Shown: positions 9,201 to 17,509 of the stretch, one piece after another
How the letters are laid out: every line of letters begins with the position of its first letter
Position numbering within the stretch: the first letter of the stretch is position 1
Source of the DNA: JBCDJI01 sp964351865
GTDB taxonomy: Bacteria > Verrucomicrobiota > Verrucomicrobiia > Methylacidiphilales > JBCBYL01
Assembly (NCBI GenBank): GCA_964351865.1
Contig: CAYGPJ010000009.1
Coordinates: 1 to 64,000 of the forward strand
Reading direction: 5' to 3'
DNA length: 64,000 nucleotides
Notes under the pieces: model-generated
What the model was told of the DNA's origin: nothing
The model's database searches: none
The model's input: the letters and a program-made list of their open reading frames with translations, nothing else
Made by a program: the position numbers and the translations under genes

Positions 9201-9265
9201 AAAAAGTGAGCGGGAGTGCACTAGGAGAAGGGATGATGAATCCCAGATTTTTGCACTCCCGCTCA
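9201..9265 (-). terminator. Long-stem terminator after thrS
   Basis: On the minus strand a perfect 14-base arm TGAGCGGGAGTGCA pairs with TGCACTCCCGCTCA, enclosing a second hairpin GGGAT/ATCCC, and is followed by CTTTTTC. It lies ~100 bases past the thrS stop. The unusually long perfect arm could also be a repetitive palindrome. Confidence 0.7.
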
Positions 9266-9368
9266 GGATAGGCTACTCAATAGATTAGACCGATGCTGAG
9301 CAAATCTGTTCAAAAATATTTGCTAAAATTTCTTTGGACAGCATTTAATGCCTATGAACCACTGCCAT

Positions 9369-11198
9369 TTAGCTGGCTGGGAGCGCTTTCGCCGCCACTT
9401 CATCCAGAGTCTTGCTCAAGAATTCATCGAAAGTCATCACTCCTTCGTCGCCTTTCACGCGCGACCGGACGGAGACCTGTCGCCCCTCCGCCTCCCGCTT
9501 GCCCACGACCGGCATGTAGGGAACTTTGTCCAGTTGGGCGCGACGAATCTTGGCCCCCATTTTTTCCGACGCACCATCGACAGAAACACGAAATCCGGCT
9601 GCCTTGAATTTAGCGGCCATTTCGTTACAGAACTCAATCTGCTCATCGGTGATCGGAATAAAACGAATCTGCTCCGGAGCCAGCCATAGGGGGAAGGCTC
9701 CCGCAAAGTGCTCTATAATGACTCCTACAAACCGTTCCAAAGATCCAAACGGAGCGCGGTGAATCATGACGGGACGATGGGATTTGTTATCCGCTCCAGT
9801 ATAACTGATGTCGAATCTTTCCGGCAAATTGTAGTCTACCTGAACGGTTCCTAACTGCCACTCACGCCCGATGACATCGCGCACCACGAAATCAATCTTC
9901 GGCCCGTAGAAAGCGGCTTCGCCCGGCTCTTCTGTCGCGTTCACCCCCAGAGTAGCTGCTGCGTTCCGACAAGCTGCTTCCGCCTTGTCCCAGTTGGCAG
10001 GATCACCGGTATATTTTTCAGAATCCGGATCCCGCAGCCCGATACGGACGCGATAATCTTCGATCCCGAGTGTGCCGAGCACAATTTTCACCAGCGAGAG
10101 ACACCCCTGAATTTCTGCTTCAACCTGTTCTTCGGTACAGAAGATGTGAGCATCATCTTGAGTAAATCCACGCACACGCGTCATGCCGCCCAGTTCACCA
10201 GATTGCTCCCATCGATAAACCGTTCCAAACTCCGCCAGACGCACCGGCAGATCCCGATAGGAGTGAGGCTGGGAATCGTAAATCTTAATGTGAAATGGAC
10301 AATTCATCGGCTTTAGCAAATAACCATCCACTTCTCCGCTATCGATCAGGTTAGTCAACTCGGCACAAGCCGTTCCTTCTTCACTCAGTTTTTTAAGTGT
10401 GGCCTTTTCTACCAACGGAGGAAACTGAGATTCACGGTAATAAGGAAAGTGCCCCGAAGTCCGGAATAGTCCCAGTTTACCGATGTGCGGAGTAAAGACT
10501 TGAGTGTAGCCCTGCTTGGTCAGTTCATCTGAAATAAAGGACTGCAACTGCTGCCGGACAATCGACCCCTTAGGCGTCCACAGCACCAATCCCTGCCCTA
10601 CCTCTTCATCAATGTGAAACAGGTTCAATTCACGACCCAGCTTACGGTGGTCGCGTGCACGCGCTTCTTCTAACTGGATCAAATAGGTTTCCAGTTCCTC
10701 TTTGGTCGGGAAAGCCGTTCCGTAAATGCGCTGCAACTGCTTATTTTTCTCGTCACCACGGTGATAAGCGCCGGCGATGCTGAGCAGTTTGAAGGCTTTG
10801 ATTTTTTTCGTATAGCCCACATGGCTACCGGCACATAGGTCCAGAAACTCACCATTTTTATAAAATGAGATGGTCTCGCCCTCGGGAATATCCGCCAGGC
10901 GACCCAATTTGTAAGCTTCTTGACCAAAAGCCTTGATCTTTTCAACCGCCTCCTCGCGCGAGCATTCGATCCGCTCAAATCTCTGGTTCTCTTTCGTGAC
11001 TTTTTTCATTTCAGCCTCGATTTTTTCGAGGTCTTCCAAGGTCAGTGCATGTTCCAGATCAAAATCGTAATAAAATCCGGCATCAGTGGGAGGTCCGATG
11101 TCGAGTTGAGCATCAGGGTAGAGCCTCAATACCGCCGTCGCCAGGACATGCGAGCAAGAGTGCCGTAGTTCTTCTAAAGGAGTCATTTCCGCTTTCAT
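9369..11198 (-). CDS. thrS: Threonyl-tRNA synthetase lacking the TGS domain
   Basis: Charges tRNA-Thr. The protein begins directly with the editing (N2) domain: the HSCSH zinc/editing motif appears within 15 residues and the second editing motif LCAGSHV follows. Class II catalytic motifs are present (MNCPFHI, TRVRGFTQDDAHIF, MIHRAPFGSLERF), then the anticodon-binding domain. The N-terminal ~60-residue TGS (N1) domain of E. coli-type ThrRS is missing. The frame is open to 11324, but the extra 42 codons do not resemble TGS and run across a dispersed repeat, so the ATG at 11198 is preferred; the ATG at 11186 is equally possible. Neither has a strong Shine-Dalgarno sequence. Confidence 0.93.
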   Translation of the reverse strand: MKAEMTPLEELRHSCSHVLATAVLRLYPDAQLDIGPPTDAGFYYDFDLEHALTLEDLEKIEAEMKKVTKENQRFERIECSREEAVEKIKAFGQEAYKLGRLADIPEGETISFYKNGEFLDLCAGSHVGYTKKIKAFKLLSIAGAYHRGDEKNKQLQRIYGTAFPTKEELETYLIQLEEARARDHRKLGRELNLFHIDEEVGQGLVLWTPKGSIVRQQLQSFISDELTKQGYTQVFTPHIGKLGLFRTSGHFPYYRESQFPPLVEKATLKKLSEEGTACAELTNLIDSGEVDGYLLKPMNCPFHIKIYDSQPHSYRDLPVRLAEFGTVYRWEQSGELGGMTRVRGFTQDDAHIFCTEEQVEAEIQGCLSLVKIVLGTLGIEDYRVRIGLRDPDSEKYTGDPANWDKAEAACRNAAATLGVNATEEPGEAAFYGPKIDFVVRDVIGREWQLGTVQVDYNLPERFDISYTGADNKSHRPVMIHRAPFGSLERFVGVIIEHFAGAFPLWLAPEQIRFIPITDEQIEFCNEMAAKFKAAGFRVSVDGASEKMGAKIRRAQLDKVPYMPVVGKREAEGRQVSVRSRVKGDEGVMTFDEFLSKTLDEVAAKALPAS

Positions 11199-11278
11199 CA
11201 GGCCGAAAACATTAACGCCAGCGCCTTTCGGGTCAACCTTGAAGCGGATAGAACAAATCGACGGTGGACGGCGCCTAG

Positions 11279-11328
11279 TGGGTGGGGACACCCACCCGCT
11301 TGTTCCCGTCCGGTGTATCCTCACCCCG
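11279..11328. repeat. Dispersed intergenic repeat, copy 1
   Basis: Contains GGGTGGGGACACCCACCC, a small palindrome, followed by CGCTTGTTCCCGTC and a C-rich tail. A diverged copy lies at about 53203-53250 (…CCCCACTCACTTGTTCCCGT). Sharing such a block between two unrelated intergenic sites argues for a dispersed repeat, not part of thrS coding sequence. Confidence 0.5.
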
Positions 11329-11358
11329 CATTCCTAATGAAGGCGAATCCGTTTTACC

Positions 11359-12009
11359 TTACTCCGTCACCGCCAGGCCTGGCAGCCTAAGCCACCCCGC
11401 CGGACTCCATTTGCCATCCCCTACGAAATATCCTCCGTCTTTTGTTTTCGTCAGTGGCAGCCGCTCCCGGGTGCCGGACAATACATTTTGCTGAATCACT
11501 TCCACTTCGTTTTCAAGCACCTTTGAAACAATGGCGACATGACCGTAGGTGTCGTTTTGCCAGACCATTAAATCATCTATTTGAGGCGGCACATCGCCCC
11601 CGTTCACAAACTGCAGCAGATCACGTTTTACATTCAGCGCACCCTGCGGAACTTCAGCATCAAAGAAGCTTTTAGCATGCCCCATCACATCCGGCATTTC
11701 GTGACCCAGAGCATCAAAATAAAACCGTTTGATATATTCTACGCATTGCCACTGCTTACCGTAGTAGTAACCGGATTCAGAGGAATGACTGCCCACGCTG
11801 CGCCAGTAGGGTTTCCCATTATGTCGCACCGGCACGCCACGCCAACTATCCAGAATCTGCCCTACTTCGGGCGACTGGGGAGGCCGTTCCCGCAGTATGG
11901 CCGTGCCAGGGCGCTCAAACCCCGCCAGAATCGCTATCGAGTAGAGCCCCACTGAGGCGGCCCACAGCGAGACCAATGCGGTCAGTATCCAGAACCACTT
12001 CAACTTCAT
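11359..12009 (-). CDS. CHAP-domain cysteine peptidase/amidase, membrane-anchored
   Basis: Putative peptidoglycan hydrolase or amidase of 216 residues. A hydrophobic N-terminal segment (~5-30) is a signal peptide or membrane anchor. The rest is a CHAP domain with nucleophile candidate Cys89 in the motif QWQCVEYIKRF, and His157 in YGHVAIVS followed by a VEVIQQN strand, the usual Cys-His arrangement. Similar domains occur in glutathionylspermidine amidases and in cell-wall hydrolases, so the substrate cannot be fixed from sequence. It is a stand-alone gene between thrS and cysNC. Confidence 0.78.
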   Translation of the reverse strand: MKLKWFWILTALVSLWAASVGLYSIAILAGFERPGTAILRERPPQSPEVGQILDSWRGVPVRHNGKPYWRSVGSHSSESGYYYGKQWQCVEYIKRFYFDALGHEMPDVMGHAKSFFDAEVPQGALNVKRDLLQFVNGGDVPPQIDDLMVWQNDTYGHVAIVSKVLENEVEVIQQNVLSGTRERLPLTKTKDGGYFVGDGKWSPAGWLRLPGLAVTE

Positions 12010-12055
12010 GAGAGCAAGGTAGCGTGTTGCATGCGGAGTTCAACCCGCCACCCAA

Positions 12056-13999
12056 TCACAACTGAATCACGCCACGTGAGAAGTCAGCCAACTGATTGAC
12101 TGCCGTTTCCAGATCCTGTTCCGCCGTTTTCACAACACACTCTGCATTTTCCGGAGCTTCGTAAGGATCCGATATACCGGTAAATTGTGGAATCTCGCCT
12201 GCACGCGCTTTTTTATACAGCCCTTTCGGATCGCGTTCTTCACAGACCTCCAACGGTGTATCAATGAAGACTTCCTGAAAGTTCCCTTCACCAATAATCT
12301 CTCGAGCTTGTCGACGATCCTGTTGATATGGGGAAATAAAGGCGGTGATCACAATGATGCCTGCCTGATTAAACAGGCGGGCCACTTCACTGATGCGTCG
12401 AATGTTTTCAGAACGATCTTCCATCGTGAAGCCAAGGTCGCGATTCAATCCATGGCGGACATTATCTCCATCCAGAATGTAGCAGGCGCGACCTTCACTG
12501 ATGAGTCGTTGCTCCAGTGCTTTCGCCAGAGTCGATTTACCGGAACCGCTCAAACCGGTAAACCAGAAAGTCGCCGCTTTTTGTCCCAGCAAGGCCTGAC
12601 GATCGTGTTCACTGACCAGCGTTCCTTCTTTGGTAATATTCTGACTCACCGGAGAAGAACCCGATCCCGCAGAACGTGCCGAAGCACGGTCGATGATCAT
12701 GCCGGCTGCCACCGTGGCATTCGTCAACCGGTCAATGATCACAAAGCTGCCCGTGGCCGGATTCTTTTTATAGGAATCAAAAACGATTGGCCGATGCAGC
12801 GTCAGGCGCATCCGCCCGATTTCATTCAGCGCCAACGGTTCCAAATTTTCATCTCCTTCGCCGCTGACTTTACGCATGGAATTTACATCTACTTTGTATC
12901 GCAATTCCGAAAGCACGCCCGGAGTCGTCTGGGTCGTCTGTTTGATCAGGTAAGTTCCTCCGATTTTTGAAGCGGCTTCATGCATCCACACCACCATAGC
13001 CTCCACTTCATTGCCCACATGCGGCACGTTGTTTTTGTGCACCAGCATATTGCCGCGCGACGCATCGATCTCATCTTCCAGGGTTACCGTTACCGACATC
13101 GGCGGAAAGGCCTGATCGATCTCTCCATCATAAGTGACGATCGATTTTACCTTTGAATGTTGACCGGAAGGCAGTGAGACAATTTCATCTCCTTTGCGAA
13201 TGACACCAGAAGCGACGGTCCCCGCAAAACCACGGAAATTCAGGTCAGGGCGAATGACGTATTGCACCGGAAAGCGCATGTCGACCAGATTGCGATCCGC
13301 TGCGATGTTCACATTCTCCAGATGATGTAACAACGGAGGCCCATCATACCAGGGCATCGATTCACTACGATCCACCACGTTATCGCCTTTCAGAGCTGAC
13401 ATCGGGATAAAATGCGTGTCCACAAAATCCAAACGAGCAGCAAAGTCATTGAAGTCCTTGCGAATTTTCTGATAGACCTCCTCGGACCAGTCCATCAGAT
13501 CCATTTTATTAACGGCCACCACGATGTGTTTGATGCCGAGCAGTGAAACGATAAAGCTGTGACGCTTGGTCTGAGTCACCACCCCGTGACGCGCATCCAC
13601 CAGAATCACGGCGAGATTACAGGTCGACGCTCCGGTCGCCATGTTGCGAGTGTATTGCTCGTGGCCCGGCGTATCGGCGATGATGAACTTGCGCTGATCG
13701 GTCGAGAAATAGCGGTAGGCCACGTCGATCGTAATCCCCTGTTCACGTTCGGCCTTCAGGCCATCAGTCAACAAAGCGGGATCAAAATCAGTATCGGTGG
13801 TGCCGTGAACTTTAGAATCTTTTTTGATGGCGGCTAACTGATCTTCATAGATCATTTTGCTATCGTAGAGCAGGCGTCCGATGAGAGTGGATTTACCGTC
13901 ATCGACGCTGCCACAAGTCAGAAAACGGAGTAGATCCTTTTCTTCATGCTGCTTTAAATACGCTTTGATATCTTTGGCTGCTAATTCGCTGGTTTTCAT
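12056..13999 (-). CDS. cysNC: Bifunctional sulfate adenylyltransferase large subunit / APS kinase
   Basis: Fusion protein of 647 residues. The N-terminal ~450 residues are the CysN GTPase with P-loop GSVDDGKST (30-38), DTPGHEQY and NKMDLMDW, followed by EF-Tu-like beta-barrel domains. The C-terminal ~190 residues are APS kinase (CysC) with its own P-loop GLSGSGKST and the LDGDNVRHGLNRDLGF motif. With CysD it activates sulfate to APS, then phosphorylates APS to PAPS. It follows cysD with an 85-base gap. The fused kinase agrees with the PAPS-type reductase encoded divergently at 15107. NodQ-type fusions share this layout, but the gene context points to assimilation. Confidence 0.95.
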   Translation of the reverse strand: MKTSELAAKDIKAYLKQHEEKDLLRFLTCGSVDDGKSTLIGRLLYDSKMIYEDQLAAIKKDSKVHGTTDTDFDPALLTDGLKAEREQGITIDVAYRYFSTDQRKFIIADTPGHEQYTRNMATGASTCNLAVILVDARHGVVTQTKRHSFIVSLLGIKHIVVAVNKMDLMDWSEEVYQKIRKDFNDFAARLDFVDTHFIPMSALKGDNVVDRSESMPWYDGPPLLHHLENVNIAADRNLVDMRFPVQYVIRPDLNFRGFAGTVASGVIRKGDEIVSLPSGQHSKVKSIVTYDGEIDQAFPPMSVTVTLEDEIDASRGNMLVHKNNVPHVGNEVEAMVVWMHEAASKIGGTYLIKQTTQTTPGVLSELRYKVDVNSMRKVSGEGDENLEPLALNEIGRMRLTLHRPIVFDSYKKNPATGSFVIIDRLTNATVAAGMIIDRASARSAGSGSSPVSQNITKEGTLVSEHDRQALLGQKAATFWFTGLSGSGKSTLAKALEQRLISEGRACYILDGDNVRHGLNRDLGFTMEDRSENIRRISEVARLFNQAGIIVITAFISPYQQDRRQAREIIGEGNFQEVFIDTPLEVCEERDPKGLYKKARAGEIPQFTGISDPYEAPENAECVVKTAEQDLETAVNQLADFSRGVIQL

Positions 14000-14084
14000 T
14001 TAAAAAAGTGTTTCGTTGTTGTGTTGAGTGCTCGCTGCTGCTTGTTCAGTTCCTGAGTTATCGGGTAATCGAGGTGATCGGAAT

Positions 14085-15002
14085 TTAGAAGTAGCCGTCT
14101 TTTTTCTTATCTTCCATGGAAGCCCCGCCATCGTTATCGATGACACGTCCTTGACGCTCGGAGGTGGTCGCCAGCAACATTTCCTGGACAATTTTCTCCA
14201 GGGTATCCGCTTCAGACTCCACTCCGCCAGTCAGCGGATAACAACCCAGCGTGCGGAAGCGCACTTTCTTAGTTTCCACCTTATCGCCGGGTTCCAGCAC
14301 CATGCGATCATCATCGACATGGATCAGGGTGCCGTCCCGTTCCACGACAGGGCGATCCTTGGCAAAGTAGAGCGGCACGATCGGGATATTCTCCCGCATG
14401 ATGTAAAGCCAGATATCCAGCTCCGTCCAGTTGGACAAAGGGAAGACGCGGATGGATTCTCCTTTGTTGATCTTGCCGTTGTAATGGTTCCAGAGCTCAG
14501 GGCGCTGGTTTTTAGGATCCCATTGGTGGTACTGGTTGCGGAAGCTGTAAAAGCGCTCTTTCGCTCGTGATTTTTCCTCATCGCGACGCCCCCCGCCAAA
14601 AGCGGCATCAAAACCATAATGATCCAGCGCCTGCTTGAGACCATCCGTGCGCGTGATCTGGGTATGTTTCTCGGAACCATGATCGAAAGGATTGATGTTC
14701 TCCGCTTCTGCTTCCGGATTAATCCATACCAAAATTTCATTCGAAAGCTCTTTACGGAGATTTTCCCGGAATTCATACATTTGCTGAAACTCCCACTTGC
14801 TATCGATATGCAGCAGTGGGAACGGGATTTTCCCGGGATAAAATGCCTTTTGCGCCAGGCGCAACATCACGGTCGAATCTTTCCCGATGGAATACATCAT
14901 CACTGGATTCTTAAATTCGGCGGCCACCTCACGCATAATGTGAATGCTCTCCGCCTCCAGTTGCTTGAGATGCGATAAGTTGTAGCTAATTTTTTCTGTC
15001 AT
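14085..15002 (-). CDS. cysD: Sulfate adenylyltransferase subunit 2
   Basis: ATP sulfurylase small subunit, 305 residues, of the PP-loop adenylyl-transferase family. The PP-loop SIGKDSTVML lies at 38-47 and the family phrases FGGGRRDEEKSRAKER and RVFPLSNWTELDIW are present. It forms APS from ATP and sulfate with GTP hydrolysis by CysN. First gene of the cysD-cysNC operon and divergent from cysH, with which it shares a 104-base control region. Confidence 0.96.
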   Translation of the reverse strand: MTEKISYNLSHLKQLEAESIHIMREVAAEFKNPVMMYSIGKDSTVMLRLAQKAFYPGKIPFPLLHIDSKWEFQQMYEFRENLRKELSNEILVWINPEAEAENINPFDHGSEKHTQITRTDGLKQALDHYGFDAAFGGGRRDEEKSRAKERFYSFRNQYHQWDPKNQRPELWNHYNGKINKGESIRVFPLSNWTELDIWLYIMRENIPIVPLYFAKDRPVVERDGTLIHVDDDRMVLEPGDKVETKKVRFRTLGCYPLTGGVESEADTLEKIVQEMLLATTSERQGRVIDNDGGASMEDKKKDGYF

Positions 15003-15106
15003 AATTGGTCTTTGTGTCTCGAAAAATGTTCAATACTTTATAATGCCTATAGGTTTACTAGTGTTTTTTCGCGTGACAACATCTTTTTTCACATTACCTT
15101 AAAAAA
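15003..15106. promoter_or_regulatory. cysD-cysH divergent control region
   Basis: This AT-rich spacer lies between two divergent sulfate-assimilation operons. A TATAAT hexamer at 15039-15044 could be the cysH -10 element, but no good -35 sits at the right distance. An 8-base perfect palindrome CCTATAGG at 15046-15053 directly beside it is a candidate operator for shared sulfur control. No regulator gene is adjacent. Functional assignment is inference. Confidence 0.4.
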
Positions 15107-15883
15107 ATGAACGTGGAAGACACTTTACCCTTGGCGGCCGCTAAACCGACGTCAGCAGGATTCAAGAGCACGGTAGACCTGCCCTTTAATTATGCAGCGG
15201 TGAATCAGGAGTTGGCCGCAAAAACTCCATTGGAGCGCATCCAATGGGGACAGGACACCTTTGGCGAAGGGCTCGTCACCACCTCCAGCTTCGGTATCCA
15301 AGCCGCCGTCACCCTGCATATGACCACTCGGGTGAAACCTGAGATTCCGGTGATCATGATCGATACCGGCTACCTCTTTCCGGAAACCTACGGATTTATC
15401 GATGAACTGGTCGAGCGATTAAATTTAAACCTCTGGGTCTTTCGACCTCGCATGAGTGCAGCGTGGCAGGAGACCCGCTACGGCAAACTGTGGGAGCATG
15501 GCGTGGCAGGTATCGAAAAATACAACCACATCAACAAGGTTGAGCCAATGCAGCGAGCCTTGCGTGAGCTGAACGTAACCGGATGGGTGGCCGGCCTACG
15601 ACGTCAGCAATCGGACTCCCGTAAGAACCTCGATGTGCTGGCTTTGCAGAACGGTGTCGTCAAAATTCATCCGATTCTGGAGTGGAGCAATAAAGAAGTT
15701 CATGAATACCTCAAGAAGCACGATCTGCCCTACCACCCGCTTTGGGAACAGGGATATGTCTCGGTAGGAGATATTCATACTACCCAAAAATGGCAAGAAG
15801 GGATGAGCGAAGCAGAGACCCGCTTTTTCGGTTTGAAGCGTGAGTGCGGACTGCACGAAACCACTCCGAATTTTTCGATTTAG
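15107..15883 (+). CDS. cysH: Phosphoadenylyl-sulfate (PAPS) reductase
   Basis: Reduces PAPS to sulfite with thioredoxin or glutaredoxin. The 258 residues contain the PP-loop-like TTSSFGIQAAV, IDTGYLFPETY, the GLRRQQSDSR substrate motif and the redox cysteine in ECGLH near residue 247. The paired CC cysteine motifs that hold the [4Fe-4S] cluster of plant/Bacillus-type APS reductases are absent, so this is the cluster-free PAPS type, consistent with the APS kinase fused to CysN across the divergent promoter. No sulfite reductase gene is in the window. Confidence 0.94.
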   Translation: MNVEDTLPLAAAKPTSAGFKSTVDLPFNYAAVNQELAAKTPLERIQWGQDTFGEGLVTTSSFGIQAAVTLHMTTRVKPEIPVIMIDTGYLFPETYGFIDELVERLNLNLWVFRPRMSAAWQETRYGKLWEHGVAGIEKYNHINKVEPMQRALRELNVTGWVAGLRRQQSDSRKNLDVLALQNGVVKIHPILEWSNKEVHEYLKKHDLPYHPLWEQGYVSVGDIHTTQKWQEGMSEAETRFFGLKRECGLHETTPNFSI

Positions 15884-15916
15884 TGAATCTATTTGTTGGA
15901 GGACAGGCTAACCTAC

Positions 15917-17509
15917 CTAATGCAAGTGATCAGATTTATTCAAAGGTAGATTGCTTTCCACCCAGGCAACTAGCGAATTAGCTGCAGCACTGACCGTCTC
16001 GACAGGCACTCCTCCCGCAGCCTTAACTTTTTCGGTTTCTGCTGGCTCAAAGGTGCGAACAAAGATTTGGGCAGGCGTGTCTTTTAAATACTCGATCGCA
16101 GCCAGAGCGTCCTGACTCCGGCGCATGGAACTGAGCACCACACGCGCCTGGCGACAGTGCACCCGTTCGAGCATGTGCTCATCTGACCCATCACCTTGAA
16201 CACAAGGTATGCTCTGGTCGATCAACTTACGAATAACCCCCGCATCATCATCGACCACAACGACATCCATCCCATGCTTTTGCAAAATCTGAACCGTTCG
16301 TCCCCCAGCGCGCCCGTAACCCAGCAGAACCGCGTGGTCACTCATGACATCACAACGGCCTTCTCCCTTGCGATATCTGGGATGAAGTCGCATCAGAAAC
16401 CACACCACTTTTTCCTGAGAAATGAAAGGAGTCAACGTCATCGTCGTCACGGTAATCATCGCAATCATCGAAAACAGTTCTGAATCAATCTGACCCGTCG
16501 CCAGCCCGGCCAGCGCGAGCAGTAAGGAGAACTCGCTGGTTTGGGATAGCAGAATACCTGATTCAACTGCGGCTCGCGTCGAATAGCCGACCCACTCAGC
16601 CACCACAGAAACCACCACAATCGTCACCAGAATCAATACCGCGATCAGAACCAGACTATGCCATACCAGAGTCAATGAAGGCAGGGTGAGAAACGCCCCG
16701 ATACAAATAAAAAAGAGGGCCAGAAAAAAAGCGGACAGTGAACCCAGCATACCGCGAACCAGTCCATTGATGGGAAATGCTGACAGGGCAAACCCGGCAA
16801 AAAAGGCACCCACCAGAAACGGCAGCCCGATCAGATAAGCCAGTCCTGAAAAGGCAAAAAGTGTCGCCAAGGCCCCTAACATTAATTCCTCCTCATCCAG
16901 ACGAACGCGTCTCGTCAGCCACGGAGCAAACCAGCGATGGATCGCAAGCGCTACCGCAGCCAGTAAGACGGTGCAACCCACCGCAAATAAAATGGACTCC
17001 AGCCCCTCGGAGAGATTCAGTAAAACGACCAGAATAAGAATAATAAAAACATCCTGCAGCAACAGCACACCGAGCACCAAACGCCCGAAAGGTTCAAACA
17101 TCTGTTGCCGCACCTGCAAATGGCGCACCACCACCAGCGTGGAACTGGCGGATAGAGCACAACCCAGATAGAATGCCGTAGTCAGGTCATACCCCAACAA
17201 CCAGGCCGTCATCACCCCACAAAGACCCAGAGTCAGGAACTGCGTAACCGCTACCCAGATGATCGGGCGGGTGCGTCCGCGCATCCGGCGTGGGCTCAGT
17301 TCCACGCCCGCAGCAAAAACCAGCACGGCCAACCCGATTTGCACCAGGTCCTGGAGCAATTCATCGGAAATCACAATGACGCCGGTATCCGCGATCCAGC
17401 CCAGCCCCAAACCCGCAAGTATGAGTAACGGCGTGACCGGCAAGCGAAGTAATTTACTCAACCCGAAAGCCAAAGCCGCGGCGAACAAGAGAAAAGCGAA
17501 CGTGATCAT
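15917..17509 (-). CDS. CPA2-family cation/proton antiporter with TrkA-N domain
   Basis: Membrane antiporter of 530 residues with about 12 hydrophobic segments over the first ~380 residues, then a cytosolic Rossmann-type TrkA-N (RCK) domain starting at VLLGYGRAGGRTVQIL. This is the KefB/KefC-like layout, predicting K+ or Na+/H+ exchange with nucleotide- or redox-dependent gating. It overlaps the stop of the upstream antiporter gene by 4 bases, so translation is probably coupled. The ion is not determinable from sequence. The gene pair could encode a heteromeric or paired exchanger. Confidence 0.85.
   Translation of the reverse strand: MITFAFLLFAAALAFGLSKLLRLPVTPLLILAGLGLGWIADTGVIVISDELLQDLVQIGLAVLVFAAGVELSPRRMRGRTRPIIWVAVTQFLTLGLCGVMTAWLLGYDLTTAFYLGCALSASSTLVVVRHLQVRQQMFEPFGRLVLGVLLLQDVFIILILVVLLNLSEGLESILFAVGCTVLLAAVALAIHRWFAPWLTRRVRLDEEELMLGALATLFAFSGLAYLIGLPFLVGAFFAGFALSAFPINGLVRGMLGSLSAFFLALFFICIGAFLTLPSLTLVWHSLVLIAVLILVTIVVVSVVAEWVGYSTRAAVESGILLSQTSEFSLLLALAGLATGQIDSELFSMIAMITVTTMTLTPFISQEKVVWFLMRLHPRYRKGEGRCDVMSDHAVLLGYGRAGGRTVQILQKHGMDVVVVDDDAGVIRKLIDQSIPCVQGDGSDEHMLERVHCRQARVVLSSMRRSQDALAAIEYLKDTPAQIFVRTFEPAETEKVKAAGGVPVETVSAAANSLVAWVESNLPLNKSDHLH

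Noticed and set aside
12185..12970. 261-codon plus-strand open frame antisense to cysNC
   Set aside because: Shadow of a GC-rich conserved coding region; no family features, and cysNC motifs run through it on the other strand.
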